A DNA stretch of 33,859 nucleotides, taken from positions 1-33,859 of the forward strand of contig JBOGVU010000019.1 in NCBI GenBank assembly GCA_050692915.1, written 5' to 3'. Shown in pieces: positions 9,627 through 19,482 of the stretch. Under the pieces are notes generated by a model. It had not been told where the DNA came from. It worked only from the letters and a program-made list of their open reading frames with translations, and made no database searches. How positions within the stretch are numbered: position 1 is the first letter of the stretch; the number at the start of each line of letters is the position of its first letter. A program made the translations under genes and the position numbers. Source of the DNA: CALAEC01 sp050692915 (GTDB lineage Bacteria; Actinomycetota; UBA4738; CALAEC01).

Positions 9627-12010
9627 GCGCCGACGAGCGGGTCACCATCACGATCGACGGCACCGAGGTCACGGTCCCGGCGGGGACCCTGGTGATCCGG
9701 GCCGCGGAGGCGGTGGGGATCGAGATCCCCCGCTTCTGTGACCACCCCTACCTGGACCCGGTGGGCGCGTGTCGGCAGTGCATCGTGGAGATCGAGGGAC
9801 AGCGCAAGCCGGTGACCTCGTGCACGACCCCCGTGGCGGAGGGGATGGTGGTCCGCACCCAGCACACCTCCGCCGAGGCGAAGAAGGCCCAGGAGGGCAT
9901 GCTCGAGCTCCTGCTGATCAACCACCCCCTCGACTGCCCGGTGTGCGATCGGGGCGGCGAGTGCCCCCTCCAGGACCAGGCCCTGGCCTGGGGGCCGGGG
10001 GAGAGCCGGTACATCGACCCGAAGCGCGTGTACGAGAAGCCGGTGACGCTGTCGCCTCTGGTTCTGCTCGACCGGGAGCGGTGCGTCCTGTGCGCCCGGT
10101 GCACCCGGTTCTGCGACCAGATCTCCGGCGAGCGGTTCATCGAGCTGTTCGATCGCGGCGCCGCGGAACAGGTGGCCATCGCCGCGGGCGAGGACTTCCG
10201 CTCCCCGTTCTCGGGCAACACCGTGCAGATCTGTCCGGTGGGCGCGCTGACCTCGAGCACGTACCGGTTCGCGGCCCGCCCGTTCGACGTGCAGTCGGCG
10301 CCCTCGGTGTGTCCTCACTGCGCGTCCGGGTGCGCGATCCGCGTCGACGTGCGCCGCGGGGAGGTCGTCCGCCACCAGGCCCGTGACGAGGCCGAGGTGA
10401 ACGAGGCCTGGCTGTGCGACAAGGGGCGGTACGCGTTCCGGTTCCCCGACCGCGACCGGCTGGATACCCCGCTGTTGCGGGTGCCGGGCCTGGAGCCGGT
10501 GTCCTTCGGCGAGGCGCTCGGCGCGGTGGCCGAGCGCGCCCGAGGCGCCGGTGTGGGGATCCTGGCCGGCGGGCGGCTCACGGACGAGGACGCGTTCGCG
10601 CTCTCGAAGCTGGCCCGGGTCGGGTTCGGGACGAACGACCTCGACCACCGGCCGTCGGGAGGGTGGGACGTTCCCCCCGACGTGGAACGAGCCGCGGCGG
10701 CCGGCATGCCCGTCACGTACCGGGACGTGGAGCGGGCCGGGGCCATCCTGGTGCTGGGGCTCGACAGCCGCGAGGAGCTCCCCATCCTCCACCTGAGGAT
10801 CCGCAAGGCGGCCCGGGGCGGAGCCCGGGTCGTGGTGATCCACCCCCGCCGGACCGCTCTGGCCGACGTGGCCGAGCACGTGCTGTGCCCGCCTGGGCGG
10901 GAGGCCGACGTCCTGGAGGAGCTGCTCGGCGCGCACGGGGAGGACACCGCGCTCGGTCGGACCGCGGACGCCCTCGACGCCGCCAAGGGGAACGCCGTGG
11001 TGCTGGCGGGGCCGAGGCTGGCCGGCAGCGTCGGGGCCGTTTCGATGGCGGTCAGCGTGGCCTCCAGCGTGGGGGCCCGGTTCGCCTTCCTCCCGCGGCG
11101 GGCCGGCGACCGGGGCGCCCTCCGCGCCGGTGTCCACCCCGCCCTGCTCCCGGGGGGCCGGCGGGTGGACGGTGCCGAACGGTCCGAGGTCGAGGCCGCG
11201 TGGGGGCCGGGGCTCCCGGCCGAGCCCGGCCGGGACACGGCGGCGATCCTGGCGGCGGCGGCCCGGCGCGAGCTCGAGGTCCTGTACCTGGTCGGCGTGG
11301 ATCCCCTGTCCGACTTCCCAGATGCCGACCTCGCTCGCCGGGCCCTGGTCAACGTCCCGTTCCTGGTGGTCCAGGACATCGCGCTCGGTGAGTACCGGGA
11401 GGTCGCCGACGTCGCGCTCCCGGCGGCCGCGTTCCTGGAGAAGGACGGCCACGTTACCGACTGGGAGGGCCGGGGCCAGCGGATCGCCCCGGTTCGCGGC
11501 CCCGTCGGCCTGTCCCGTCCCGACTGGCAGATCCTCCAGGAGCTCTCCGAGGTTCTGGGGGCGGACATCGGCTTCGGCTCGCTGGAGGCGCTGCATGGGG
11601 AGATGGGCGACCTGCTGGCGCTGCGGGAGGTCCCCGCCACCGCGGGCTCCAGCCGGCGGGAGGAGGAGGCCGAGGGCCTGGTGCTGTTCACGTATCCGCT
11701 CCTCGTGGACGAGGGGCGGCTCTCCGTGGACGCCGACGAGCTGAAGGCGGCGCTGGCGGAGGACGCGTTCGTCGAGGTCCATCCGGAGGAGGCCGCCCGG
11801 CTGGGACTCGAGGACGGCGCCGCCGCGGAGATCCGCACGGAGGCCGGTCGAGCCGAGCTCCCCGTCAGGATCTCCGATGGGGTCTGTCCCGGGGCCGCGT
11901 TCGTCCCCTGGAACCAGCGTGGCCTCCGGGCCAACGGGCTCCTTCGGGGCTCGCTCCGGATCGCCGCGACCATCGAGCCGGCCGGCGCCCGCGAGGAGGT
12001 GGCTTCCTAG
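9623..12010 (+). CDS. nuoG: NADH-quinone oxidoreductase subunit G (cluster 1)
   Basis: This 795-residue, 75-kDa type subunit relays electrons through several clusters. The [2Fe-2S] ligands are Cys39, Cys50, Cys53 and Cys67. The His-ligated cluster uses His101, Cys105, Cys108 and Cys114 (HPLDCPVCDRGGEC). A further [4Fe-4S] cluster uses Cys154, Cys157, Cys160 and Cys204. CPHCASGC plus Cys265 gives the extra N7-type site at the start of the molybdopterin-like domain. The C-terminal half is that catalytically inactive domain and is Ala- and Gly-rich. GTG 9623 overlaps the nuoF stop. The end shares one base with nuoH. Confidence 0.95.
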
Positions 12011-13137
12011 TGGACTGGCTGGACTGGCTCCTCCTGGTCCTGCGGGTGGTCCTGGTGTTCGGGGCGCTGATCGTGTCGGTGATGCTCGCGGTGTGGGCCG
12101 AGCGGAAGATCGTGGCCGACATGCAGACCCGCCTCGGTCCCCGGCGGGCCGGGCCGTTCGGCATCCTCGTCACGCTGGCCGACGGGATCAAGCTCTTCTT
12201 CAAGGAGGGCATCACCCCGACCGAGGTCGAGCGGCCCGTGTACATCCTGGCCCCGGTGCTGTCGCTGGTTCCCGCGTTCCTGGCGTTCGCGGTGGTCCCG
12301 TTCGGGGCCGGGGTGGAGCTGTTCGGTCGGCAGGTCCCGTTCCAGCTCGCCGACCTCAACATCGGCATCCTGTGGGTCCTGGCCATGGGCTCGCTGGCCG
12401 TGTACGGCGTTGTCCTGGCCGGCTGGTCGAGCGGCTCCGCGTACCCGCTCCTGGGCGGCATCCGCTCCAGCGCCCAGATGATCTCCTACGAGGTCGGCCT
12501 GGCCCTCGGCGTCGTCGCGGTGCTGATGTACTCGGGGACGCTCCGGATGTCCGAGATCGTGGCCGCCCAGGACCGGATCTGGAACATCGTGCCGCAGTTC
12601 CCGGCCTTCCTGATCTTCACCACGGCCGCGCTGGCGGAGACGAACCGGCCCCCGTTCGACCTGCCCGAGGCCGAGACCGAGCTCGTGGCGGGCTACTTCA
12701 CCGAGTACTCGGGCATCAGGTTCGCCATGTTCTACCTGGCCGAGTACATCCACACGATCACGGTGGCCGCCGTGGCCGTGACGCTCTTCCTCGGCGGCTG
12801 GCGGGGGCCGGTGTTCGACTTCCTGCCCTGGCTTTGGCCCCTGGTCTGGTTCCTGCTCAAGGTGGTGGCCGTGATCTTCGTTTTCGTGTGGGTCCGGGCC
12901 ACGATCCCGAGGTTCCGCTACGACCGGCTGATGTCGTTCGGATGGAAGGTTCTGATCCCGTGGGGCCTGGTGTGGGTCCTGGCTACCGGTGCCATCGTGG
13001 TGCTCCCCGATGAGATTGGGCGCGACTCGCTGTTCCGATGGGTGGCCATCGGGGCCGGGGCGACCCTGCTGATCTCGCTGATCGCGCCGCTGTTCGCCCC
13101 GAAGCGAAGGGCGCCCGATGCGGAGGCCCGGCCGTGA
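12010..13137 (+). CDS. nuoH: NADH-quinone oxidoreductase subunit H (cluster 1)
   Basis: This 375-residue membrane subunit connects the peripheral arm to the pump and lines the quinone tunnel. AERKIVADMQTRLGPRRAGPFG and the acidic quinone loop, ETNRPPFDLPEAETELVAG then YFTEYSG, match canonical NuoH. About eight membrane helices are predicted. GTG 12010 overlaps the TAG of nuoG by one base. Compare NuoH2 at 21904, in which this acidic loop is altered. Confidence 0.95.
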   Translation: MDWLDWLLLVLRVVLVFGALIVSVMLAVWAERKIVADMQTRLGPRRAGPFGILVTLADGIKLFFKEGITPTEVERPVYILAPVLSLVPAFLAFAVVPFGAGVELFGRQVPFQLADLNIGILWVLAMGSLAVYGVVLAGWSSGSAYPLLGGIRSSAQMISYEVGLALGVVAVLMYSGTLRMSEIVAAQDRIWNIVPQFPAFLIFTTAALAETNRPPFDLPEAETELVAGYFTEYSGIRFAMFYLAEYIHTITVAAVAVTLFLGGWRGPVFDFLPWLWPLVWFLLKVVAVIFVFVWVRATIPRFRYDRLMSFGWKVLIPWGLVWVLATGAIVVLPDEIGRDSLFRWVAIGAGATLLISLIAPLFAPKRRAPDAEARP

Positions 13138-13594
13138 TCGTCGACCTGTTCAGGGGGCTGTGGGTCACATTCCGCAGCATGTTCCGACGGCCGGTGACCT
13201 ACGAGTACCCGAAGGAGGTCCGGCAGCTGCCGCCACGGTCGCACGGCGGGCGTCACCTGCTGAACCGCTATGAGAACGGGCTGGAGAAGTGCATCGGCTG
13301 CGAGCTGTGCGCGTGGGCGTGCCCCGCAGACGCGATCTACGTCGAGGGCGAGGACAACGACCCGGCGGCCCCGGTGTCGGCGGGGGAGCGGTACGCCAGC
13401 GTCTACCAGATCAACTACCTCCGGTGCATCATGTGCGGCCTGTGCGTCGAGGCGTGCCCCACGCGGGCGCTGACGCTTACCTCGAGCTTCGAGCTGTCCT
13501 GGGAGAGCCGGGAGGACGCCATCCTGGAGAAGGAGCAGCTCCTTGAGCGGCCCCTCCCACTGGGGACGGCTCCTGGGACGGAGCAGGGCCGCTG

Positions 13595-13595
<1 letters not shown>
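13134..13595 (+). CDS. nuoI: NADH-quinone oxidoreductase subunit I (cluster 1)
   Basis: This 153-residue ferredoxin-like subunit binds clusters N6a and N6b. The motifs are CIGCELCAWACP (Cys53, 56, 59, 63) and CIMCGLCVEACP (Cys98, 101, 104, 108). The C-terminus is short, as is usual in the family, unlike the 304-residue paralogue of cluster 2. GTG 13134 overlaps the nuoH stop; the stop shares one base with nuoJ. Confidence 0.95.
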
Positions 13596-14148
<553 letters not shown>

Positions 14149-14152
<4 letters not shown>

Positions 14153-14454
14153 GGACCCCGATCGCGTACTTCCTGGTCCTGTCGGCCCTGCTGTTCACGA
14201 TCGGCACGATCGGCGTGCTGGTTCGCCGGAACGCCCTGGTCATCTTCATGTCGATCGAGCTCCAGCTGAACGCGGTGAACCTCACCCTGATCGCGTTCTC
14301 CCGGCAGCTCGGCGAGGTGAACGGCCAAGTGCTCGCCTTCTTCTCGATGGTGGTCGCGGCCGCCGAAGTGGTCGTGGGCCTGGCCATCATCGTGTCCATC
14401 TTCCGACGGCGCGTGTCGGCGAACGTGGACGACGTGAGCCTCCTCAAATGGTGA
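14149..14454 (+). CDS. nuoK: NADH-quinone oxidoreductase subunit K (cluster 1)
   Basis: This 101-residue subunit has three membrane helices. The two conserved membrane Glu residues of NuoK are present, in MSIELQLNAVNL and VAAAEVVVGLAI. It ends in the common NuoK terminus LLKW. GTG 14149 overlaps the nuoJ stop. It is followed by one of only two sizeable gaps in this operon system, which contains the nested stem-loop at 14473-14555. Confidence 0.94.
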
Positions 14455-14472
14455 TCGAGATCACGGCTCCAC

Positions 14473-14555
14473 GCGCGGCGCCTGCAACGGCGCGGGTGCC
14501 CACCCTCCCTCGCAGGAGCTCGGGAGGGTCCCCCCGCGCCTGCGCGGCGCCGCGC
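14473..14555 (+). ncRNA. Nested stem-loop element between nuoK and nuoL (copy 1)
   Basis: Three perfect helices are nested. P1 is GCGCGGCGCC (14473-14482) with GGCGCCGCGC (14546-14555). P2 is GGCGCGGG (14489-14496) with CCCGCGCC (14533-14540). P3 is ACCCTCCC (14502-14509) with GGGAGGGT (14522-14529), closed by the loop TCGCAGGAGCTC. A matching element sits in the nuoK-nuoL gap of cluster 2, with P2 and P3 changed but still paired. The nuoL ribosome binding site (GGAG, 14564-14567) follows 8 bases after P1. It may be a cis-acting mRNA structure or a copy of a palindromic repeat family; no known family is recognised. Confidence 0.7.
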
Positions 14556-14575
14556 AGCGCACCGGAGATCGCCCG

Positions 14576-16450
14576 GTGACCGATCTCATCTGGCTGGTGC
14601 CAGCGTTGCCCCTTGCCGGAGCCGTCGCGCTATTGGTAGCGGGGAGGCCGCTGCGACGGGTGGCCGGGGGGTTGGCGTCGCTGTTGGTCGGTGCCGCGTT
14701 CGTGGTCTCGGTGATGGTCCTCATCGATCTGCTCGGAGGTGGTCCGGAGGGGAGGACCCTCACGGTCAAGGTTTTCGACTGGATCTCGGTCGGCTCGTTC
14801 GAGGCTCCCGTGGAGCTCCGGGTGGATCCGCTGTCGATGGTCATGGCACTGACGGTGACCGGCGTGGGTTTCCTGATCCACGTGTACTCGATCGACTACA
14901 TGCATGGCGATCCCCGGTACCCGCGGTACTTCGCCTACCTGAACCTGTTCGTGGCCGCCATGCTCACGCTCGTACTGGCGAACAACCTCGTGCTCCTGTA
15001 CGTGGGGTGGGAGGGAGTGGGCCTGTGCTCGTACTTGCTGATCGCGTTCTGGTTCGAGCGGCGGGCCGCCGCCGATGCCGGGAAGAAGGCGTTCATCGTC
15101 ACCCGCATCGGGGACACGGCGATGCTGATCGGCATCTTCCTGGCGTTCTCCACCACGGGGTCGGTCCGGTTCGATGAGGTGTTCGGCGGGGCCGGGTCCA
15201 TCGCCTCGGGCACTGCCACCGCGATCGCCCTGCTCCTCTTCGCCGGGGCGGTGGGGAAGTCGGCCCAGGTGCCGCTCCACGTCTGGCTCCCGGACGCCAT
15301 GGAGGGCCCCACGCCGGTGTCCGCCCTGATACACGCCGCCACCATGGTCACCGCGGGCGTGTATCTGGTGGTGCGGGCCCACGCGATCTTCGAGGCCTCG
15401 GAGATCGCCCTTGGGGTGGTGGCGGTGATCGGCGTGGTGACCGCTCTGTACGCCGGGCTGTCGGCGATCGGGCAGGACGACCTCAAGCGCGTCCTGGCCT
15501 ACTCGACGATCAGCCAGCTGGGCTACATGTTCCTGGCGGCCGGTGTGGGCGCGTACGCGGTGGCCATCTTCCATCTCGTGGCGCACGCGTTCTTCAAGGC
15601 CCTCCTGTTCCTGGCGGCCGGCAGCGTGATGCACGCCACCGATGGAGAGATCGACGTGACCAGGTTGGGCGGCCTCCGCCGCCGGATGCCCGTCACGGCG
15701 GCATCGTTCGCGGTCGGCGGCCTGGCCCTGGCCGGCATCCCGCTGTTCGCCGGGTTCTTCAGCAAGGATCAGATCCTGGCCGCTACTTACGAGGCGGGGC
15801 GGACCGGCCTGTGGGTCGCCGGCCTGGCGGCCGCGTTCATCACCGCGATCTACGTCACCCGGGCGTACGTCCTGGCGTTCGAGGGACGGCCTCGCAGCGA
15901 CCTCCACCCACACGAGTCCCCGCCGCTGATGACGGTCCCGATGGGGCTCCTGGGCGCGGGAGCGGTCCTCGGCGGGCTCCTGGGCGTCTCGATCCAGGGC
16001 GGACGGATCCAGCGGTTCCTGGGGCCGGTGGTCGGCGAGGCCGAGGCCCACGCGGCGAGTGGGTTGTCCGAGGTGGGCCTGTCGGTGGTCGCCTCGATCG
16101 TTGCCGCGGCCGGGATCGTCCTGGCATGGGTCGTGTACGGCTCGGGTCGGGTGGACTGGCTGGCGCTCCGGGCCAGGTTCGGCGGGGTGCGGCGAGCCCT
16201 GAACCGGGGGCTCTACGTCGACGACGCCTACGGCGCCTTTCTGGTGGTCCCGGGGAAGGCCGCGGCGGGGTTCTCGGCCTCCGTCCTGGACGTCCGGCTG
16301 GTGGACGGGGCTGCAAATGGGATCGGGCGGGCCTTCCTCCGGCTGGCCGGTGTGGGACGCCGGCTCCAGACCGGGCTGGTCAGGACGTACGCGCTGGCGT
16401 TCCTGCTGGGCGCCGCGGCGCTGGTGTTCCTGGTGGTGGTGAGGTCGTGA
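14576..16450 (+). CDS. nuoL: NADH-quinone oxidoreductase subunit L (cluster 1)
   Basis: This is a 624-residue Mrp-antiporter-like proton-pumping subunit at the distal end of the membrane arm. Signatures are LLYVGWEGVGLCSYLLI with the helix-5 Glu, GKSAQVPLHVWLPDAMEGPTPVSALIHAATMVTAGVYL with the helix-7 Lys, QDDLKRVLAYSTISQLGYM with the helix-8 Lys, and FFSKDQIL. The C-terminal lateral helix region follows. GTG 14576 has GGAG eight bases upstream. The stop overlaps nuoM. Confidence 0.95.
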   Translation: MTDLIWLVPALPLAGAVALLVAGRPLRRVAGGLASLLVGAAFVVSVMVLIDLLGGGPEGRTLTVKVFDWISVGSFEAPVELRVDPLSMVMALTVTGVGFLIHVYSIDYMHGDPRYPRYFAYLNLFVAAMLTLVLANNLVLLYVGWEGVGLCSYLLIAFWFERRAAADAGKKAFIVTRIGDTAMLIGIFLAFSTTGSVRFDEVFGGAGSIASGTATAIALLLFAGAVGKSAQVPLHVWLPDAMEGPTPVSALIHAATMVTAGVYLVVRAHAIFEASEIALGVVAVIGVVTALYAGLSAIGQDDLKRVLAYSTISQLGYMFLAAGVGAYAVAIFHLVAHAFFKALLFLAAGSVMHATDGEIDVTRLGGLRRRMPVTAASFAVGGLALAGIPLFAGFFSKDQILAATYEAGRTGLWVAGLAAAFITAIYVTRAYVLAFEGRPRSDLHPHESPPLMTVPMGLLGAGAVLGGLLGVSIQGGRIQRFLGPVVGEAEAHAASGLSEVGLSVVASIVAAAGIVLAWVVYGSGRVDWLALRARFGGVRRALNRGLYVDDAYGAFLVVPGKAAAGFSASVLDVRLVDGAANGIGRAFLRLAGVGRRLQTGLVRTYALAFLLGAAALVFLVVVRS

Positions 16451-18000
16451 CCGGCGGCTTCCCGTGGCTCACCGTGACGGTCTTCCTTCCGCTGGTCGGC
16501 GCGGTGGCTCTGCTTGCGGCGGCGCCCCTCCCGAGGCGTCGTCCCGAGGCGGGCGGCTTCGCCGGTGAGGATCCGTGGCGGTGGCTGGCCCTGCTGGTGT
16601 CGATCGCCACGTTCGTGGTGTCCCTGGGGATCCTCACGGAGTTCCGGGCCGAGCCGGGATTCCAGCTCGTGGAGGACCTCGACTGGATCGGGCCGCTCAA
16701 CATCCGCTACGTGCTCGGGGTGGACGGCATCAGCCTGTTCATGGTCCTCCTTACGACGTTCCTGATGCCGCTGGCCATCCTGGCCTCGTGGCGGGTCGAC
16801 CGTCAGGTCCCGTACTTCATGGCCTCGCTCCTCGCGTTGGAGACGGCGGTGCTGGGCGCCTTCGTGGCCCTCGATCTGCTCCTCTTCTTCGTGTTCTTCG
16901 AGGGCCTCCTCTTCCCCATGTACCTGGTGATCGGGATCTGGGGGAGCGGCCGGCGGGTGTACGCCGCGGTGAAGTTCTTCCTGTTCACCATGGCGGGGTC
17001 CGCGCTGCTCCTGGTGGCGATCCTGTTCCTGGCGTTCCGGGCCGAGTCGGCGCTCGGGCAAGTCACCTTCGACCTCCGCGAGCTGGTGGGGATGGACCTG
17101 CCGGCCGCCACGGCGCGGTGGCTGTTCCTGGCGTTCTTCCTGGCCTTTGCGGTGAAGGTGCCGCTGTTCCCCCTGCACACCTGGCTTCCCGACGCGCACA
17201 CCGAGGCCCCCACCGCGGGGTCGGTGATCCTTGCCGGGGTCCTCCTGAAGATCGGGGCCTACGGGCTGATCCGCTTTAACCTGACGCTGTTCCCGGGCGC
17301 GTCCGAGGATTTCCGCGGCCTGGTGATCACCCTGGCCGTGATCGGCATCGTGTACGGGGCCGTGGTGGCCCTGATCCAGACGGACATCAAGCGGTTGGTG
17401 GCGTACTCCAGCGTGTCCCACCTGGGCTTCGTGGTCATGGGGATCTTCGCCGGGACCCTCCAGGGCATGTCGGGCGGGGTCATCCAGATGGTGAACCACG
17501 GCCTCTCCACGGGCGCCCTGTTCCTGCTCGTGGGGTTGCTGTACGACCGGACCCATACCCGGGATCTCGACCGGCTCGGCGGGCTCGCCAGGAGGACGCC
17601 GGTGCTGGCCGGGTTCTTCCTGGTGGTGGCCCTGTCGTCGCTGGGCCTGCCCGGTCTGAACGGGTTCGTGGGCGAATTCCTGATCCTGCTGGGGACGTTC
17701 GACGCCAGCCGGCTCCCCGCTGTGATCGGCGCCACTGGGGTGATCCTCTCGGCGATCTACCTCCTGTGGGCGTACCAGAGGTCCATGCACGGCGACCTTC
17801 CTTCCGAGCTCGAGTCGACCCCTGACCTGTCCGTCCGTGAGTACGCGTTCATGGTCCCCATCGTCCTGGCCATCGTGGCCATCGGCGTGTTCCCGAAGCC
17901 GCTCCTCGATCGGATCGAGCCCGCCGCCGACCGCCACGTCCGGCTGATCGCCGTGGACCCCGCGTCGGCCGATGCCGTCCGGGCTACGGGAGGCGGCTGA
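16447..18000 (+). CDS. nuoM: NADH-quinone oxidoreductase subunit M (cluster 1)
   Basis: This 517-residue antiporter-like pump subunit has about 14 membrane helices. FEGLLFPMYLVIGIWG (helix-5 Glu), KVPLFPLHTWLPDAHTEAPT (helix-7 Lys) and TDIKRLVAYSSVSHLGF (helix-8 Lys) are intact. GTG 16447 overlaps the nuoL stop (GTGA). The C-terminal tail after residue 480 is hydrophilic and variable. Confidence 0.95.
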   Translation: MTGGFPWLTVTVFLPLVGAVALLAAAPLPRRRPEAGGFAGEDPWRWLALLVSIATFVVSLGILTEFRAEPGFQLVEDLDWIGPLNIRYVLGVDGISLFMVLLTTFLMPLAILASWRVDRQVPYFMASLLALETAVLGAFVALDLLLFFVFFEGLLFPMYLVIGIWGSGRRVYAAVKFFLFTMAGSALLLVAILFLAFRAESALGQVTFDLRELVGMDLPAATARWLFLAFFLAFAVKVPLFPLHTWLPDAHTEAPTAGSVILAGVLLKIGAYGLIRFNLTLFPGASEDFRGLVITLAVIGIVYGAVVALIQTDIKRLVAYSSVSHLGFVVMGIFAGTLQGMSGGVIQMVNHGLSTGALFLLVGLLYDRTHTRDLDRLGGLARRTPVLAGFFLVVALSSLGLPGLNGFVGEFLILLGTFDASRLPAVIGATGVILSAIYLLWAYQRSMHGDLPSELESTPDLSVREYAFMVPIVLAIVAIGVFPKPLLDRIEPAADRHVRLIAVDPASADAVRATGGG

Positions 18001-18001
18001 G

Positions 18002-19462
18002 GTGCCGATCCGTCCTCCCGACCTGGTCCTGGCCCCGATCCTCCCGGAGCTGGTCCTGGCCGGGGTGGCCATGCTGGTCCTCCTGGTGGACGCGGCTCGT
18101 CCCTCGCGCGGCGGGCGAGCCATGGCCGTGGTGGCGTTCGTGGGCGTCCTCGGCGCGGCGGCGGTGGTCGTGCGCCAGTGGCACGTTCCGGCGGCCGACG
18201 ACCTCACCGTGCTCGGCGGGATGGTGGCCGTCGACCGCTTCGCGCTGTTCTTCCGGCTGGTGATCCTGGGCTGCGCCGCCCTGGGAGTCCTTCTGGGCGC
18301 TCACTACCTGGAACGGACCGGCGAGGGCCGTGGCGAGTACTACGCGCTGCTGCTGTTCGCCACCGCCGGGATGACGCTGCTGGCCTCGGCGGCGGACCTC
18401 ATCGTGGTCTTCCTGGCGCTCGAGGTCCTGTCCCTGTCGCTGTACGTGATGGCCGGGTTTTCGTGGCGCCGGCTGGCCTCCCAGGAGGCGAGCCTCAAGT
18501 ACTTCCTGCTGGGGGCGTTCTCGTCCGCGTTCTTCCTCTACGGGATCGCCCTTGCCTACGGGGCCGCGGGCACCACGAGCCTAGGGGGCATCGCGGAAGC
18601 GCTGTCCGGGCCGAGCCAGTCGACCGCCCTGGCGCTGGCCGCCGGTGGTCTCCTGATCGTCGGGTTCTCCTTCAAGGTCGCCGCGGTCCCGTTCCACATG
18701 TGGACGCCGGACGTCTACCAGGGCGCCCCGAGCCCCGTGACCGCCTTCATGGCGGCCGGGACGAAGGTGGCGGGGTTCGCGGCTCTGATCCGGGTGACCA
18801 CCGTGGCCCTGGGCCCGGTCTCGTGGGAGCTGCTCCCGGCCCTGGTTGCTGTCTCCGCTCTGACGATGGTGGTCGGCTCGATCCTGGCGATCGCCCAGGA
18901 CGACGTGAAGCGGATGCTGGCCTACTCCTCGATCGCCCACGCCGGCTTCGTCCTGGTGGGTGTGGCGGCCGCGAACCAGGAGGGTGTGTCAGGTTCGATG
19001 TTCTACCTGGTCGCGTACGCGGCCATGATCCTTGGGTCGTTCGCCGTGGTGATCGTGGTCTCCCGTACGGGAGAGGGCCGCACCTCGCTTCGCGCCTACC
19101 GGGGCCTGGCCAGGCGGAACCCGGTGCTGGGCGCCCTGCTGGCGCTGTTCCTTCTGTCACTGGCCGGTATCCCGCCCACGGCCGGGTTCATCGCCAAGGT
19201 CCTGGTGTTCGAGGCGGCGGTCCGCGCCGGGCTGGAGGGCCTGGTGGTGGTGGCGGTCCTGGCGAGCGTGGTGGCCGCGTTCTTCTACATCAGGCTTATC
19301 GTCCTGGCCTACATGGAGGACCCGGAGGAGACGGAGAGGGTCCCCGCCGAGGCCGCGCCGGGCGTGGCCCTGGGGGTCGCGGCGGCGCTCACGCTGGTCC
19401 TGGGCATCCTCCCGGGGCTGCTGCTCGACCCGCTCCAGAACGCGGCGGTGCTGCGATGGTGA
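18002..19462 (+). CDS. nuoN: NADH-quinone oxidoreductase subunit N (cluster 1)
   Basis: This 486-residue antiporter-like subunit is the last of the 14. LEVLSLSLYVMAGF (helix-5 Glu), FKVAAVPFHMWTPDVYQG (helix-7 Lys), QDDVKRMLAYSSIAHAGF (helix-8 Lys) and IPPTAGFIAKVLVF (helix-12 Lys) are all present. GTG 18002 is chosen because GGGAGG lies eight bases upstream and it follows the nuoM stop by one base. The 3' end overlaps possible early starts of the polyprenyl synthase gene. Confidence 0.95.
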   Translation: MPIRPPDLVLAPILPELVLAGVAMLVLLVDAARPSRGGRAMAVVAFVGVLGAAAVVVRQWHVPAADDLTVLGGMVAVDRFALFFRLVILGCAALGVLLGAHYLERTGEGRGEYYALLLFATAGMTLLASAADLIVVFLALEVLSLSLYVMAGFSWRRLASQEASLKYFLLGAFSSAFFLYGIALAYGAAGTTSLGGIAEALSGPSQSTALALAAGGLLIVGFSFKVAAVPFHMWTPDVYQGAPSPVTAFMAAGTKVAGFAALIRVTTVALGPVSWELLPALVAVSALTMVVGSILAIAQDDVKRMLAYSSIAHAGFVLVGVAAANQEGVSGSMFYLVAYAAMILGSFAVVIVVSRTGEGRTSLRAYRGLARRNPVLGALLALFLLSLAGIPPTAGFIAKVLVFEAAVRAGLEGLVVVAVLASVVAAFFYIRLIVLAYMEDPEETERVPAEAAPGVALGVAAALTLVLGILPGLLLDPLQNAAVLRW

Positions 19463-19467
19463 GGGAC

Positions 19468-19476
19468 GGTACCATC
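19468..19476 (+). promoter_or_regulatory. Possible -10 element (GGTACCATC) before the polyprenyl synthase
   Basis: TACCAT with an upstream GG repeats the pattern of the nuo promoters (GGTAGCATC at 3779, GGTAGAATC at 20516). No convincing -35 is visible. If used, +1 falls near 19482-19483, at a GTG of the next gene. Confidence 0.35.
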
Positions 19477-19482
19477 CGAGGC

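Noticed and set aside
14451..14464. GTGATC-GA-GATCAC inverted repeat after nuoK as an operator
   Set aside because: It is short, has no promoter nearby, and no counterpart in the other nuoK-nuoL gap.
14451..14579. Small open frame filling the nuoK-nuoL gap (42 codons, GTGA overlaps at both ends)
   Set aside because: A GTG over the nuoK stop arises automatically from the Trp codon followed by TGA, and stop-free runs of this size are common at this GC content. Second codon positions are far too GC-rich and third positions less GC-rich than in the neighbours. The best base alignment with the other gap shifts reading frame, so structure explains it better than protein.
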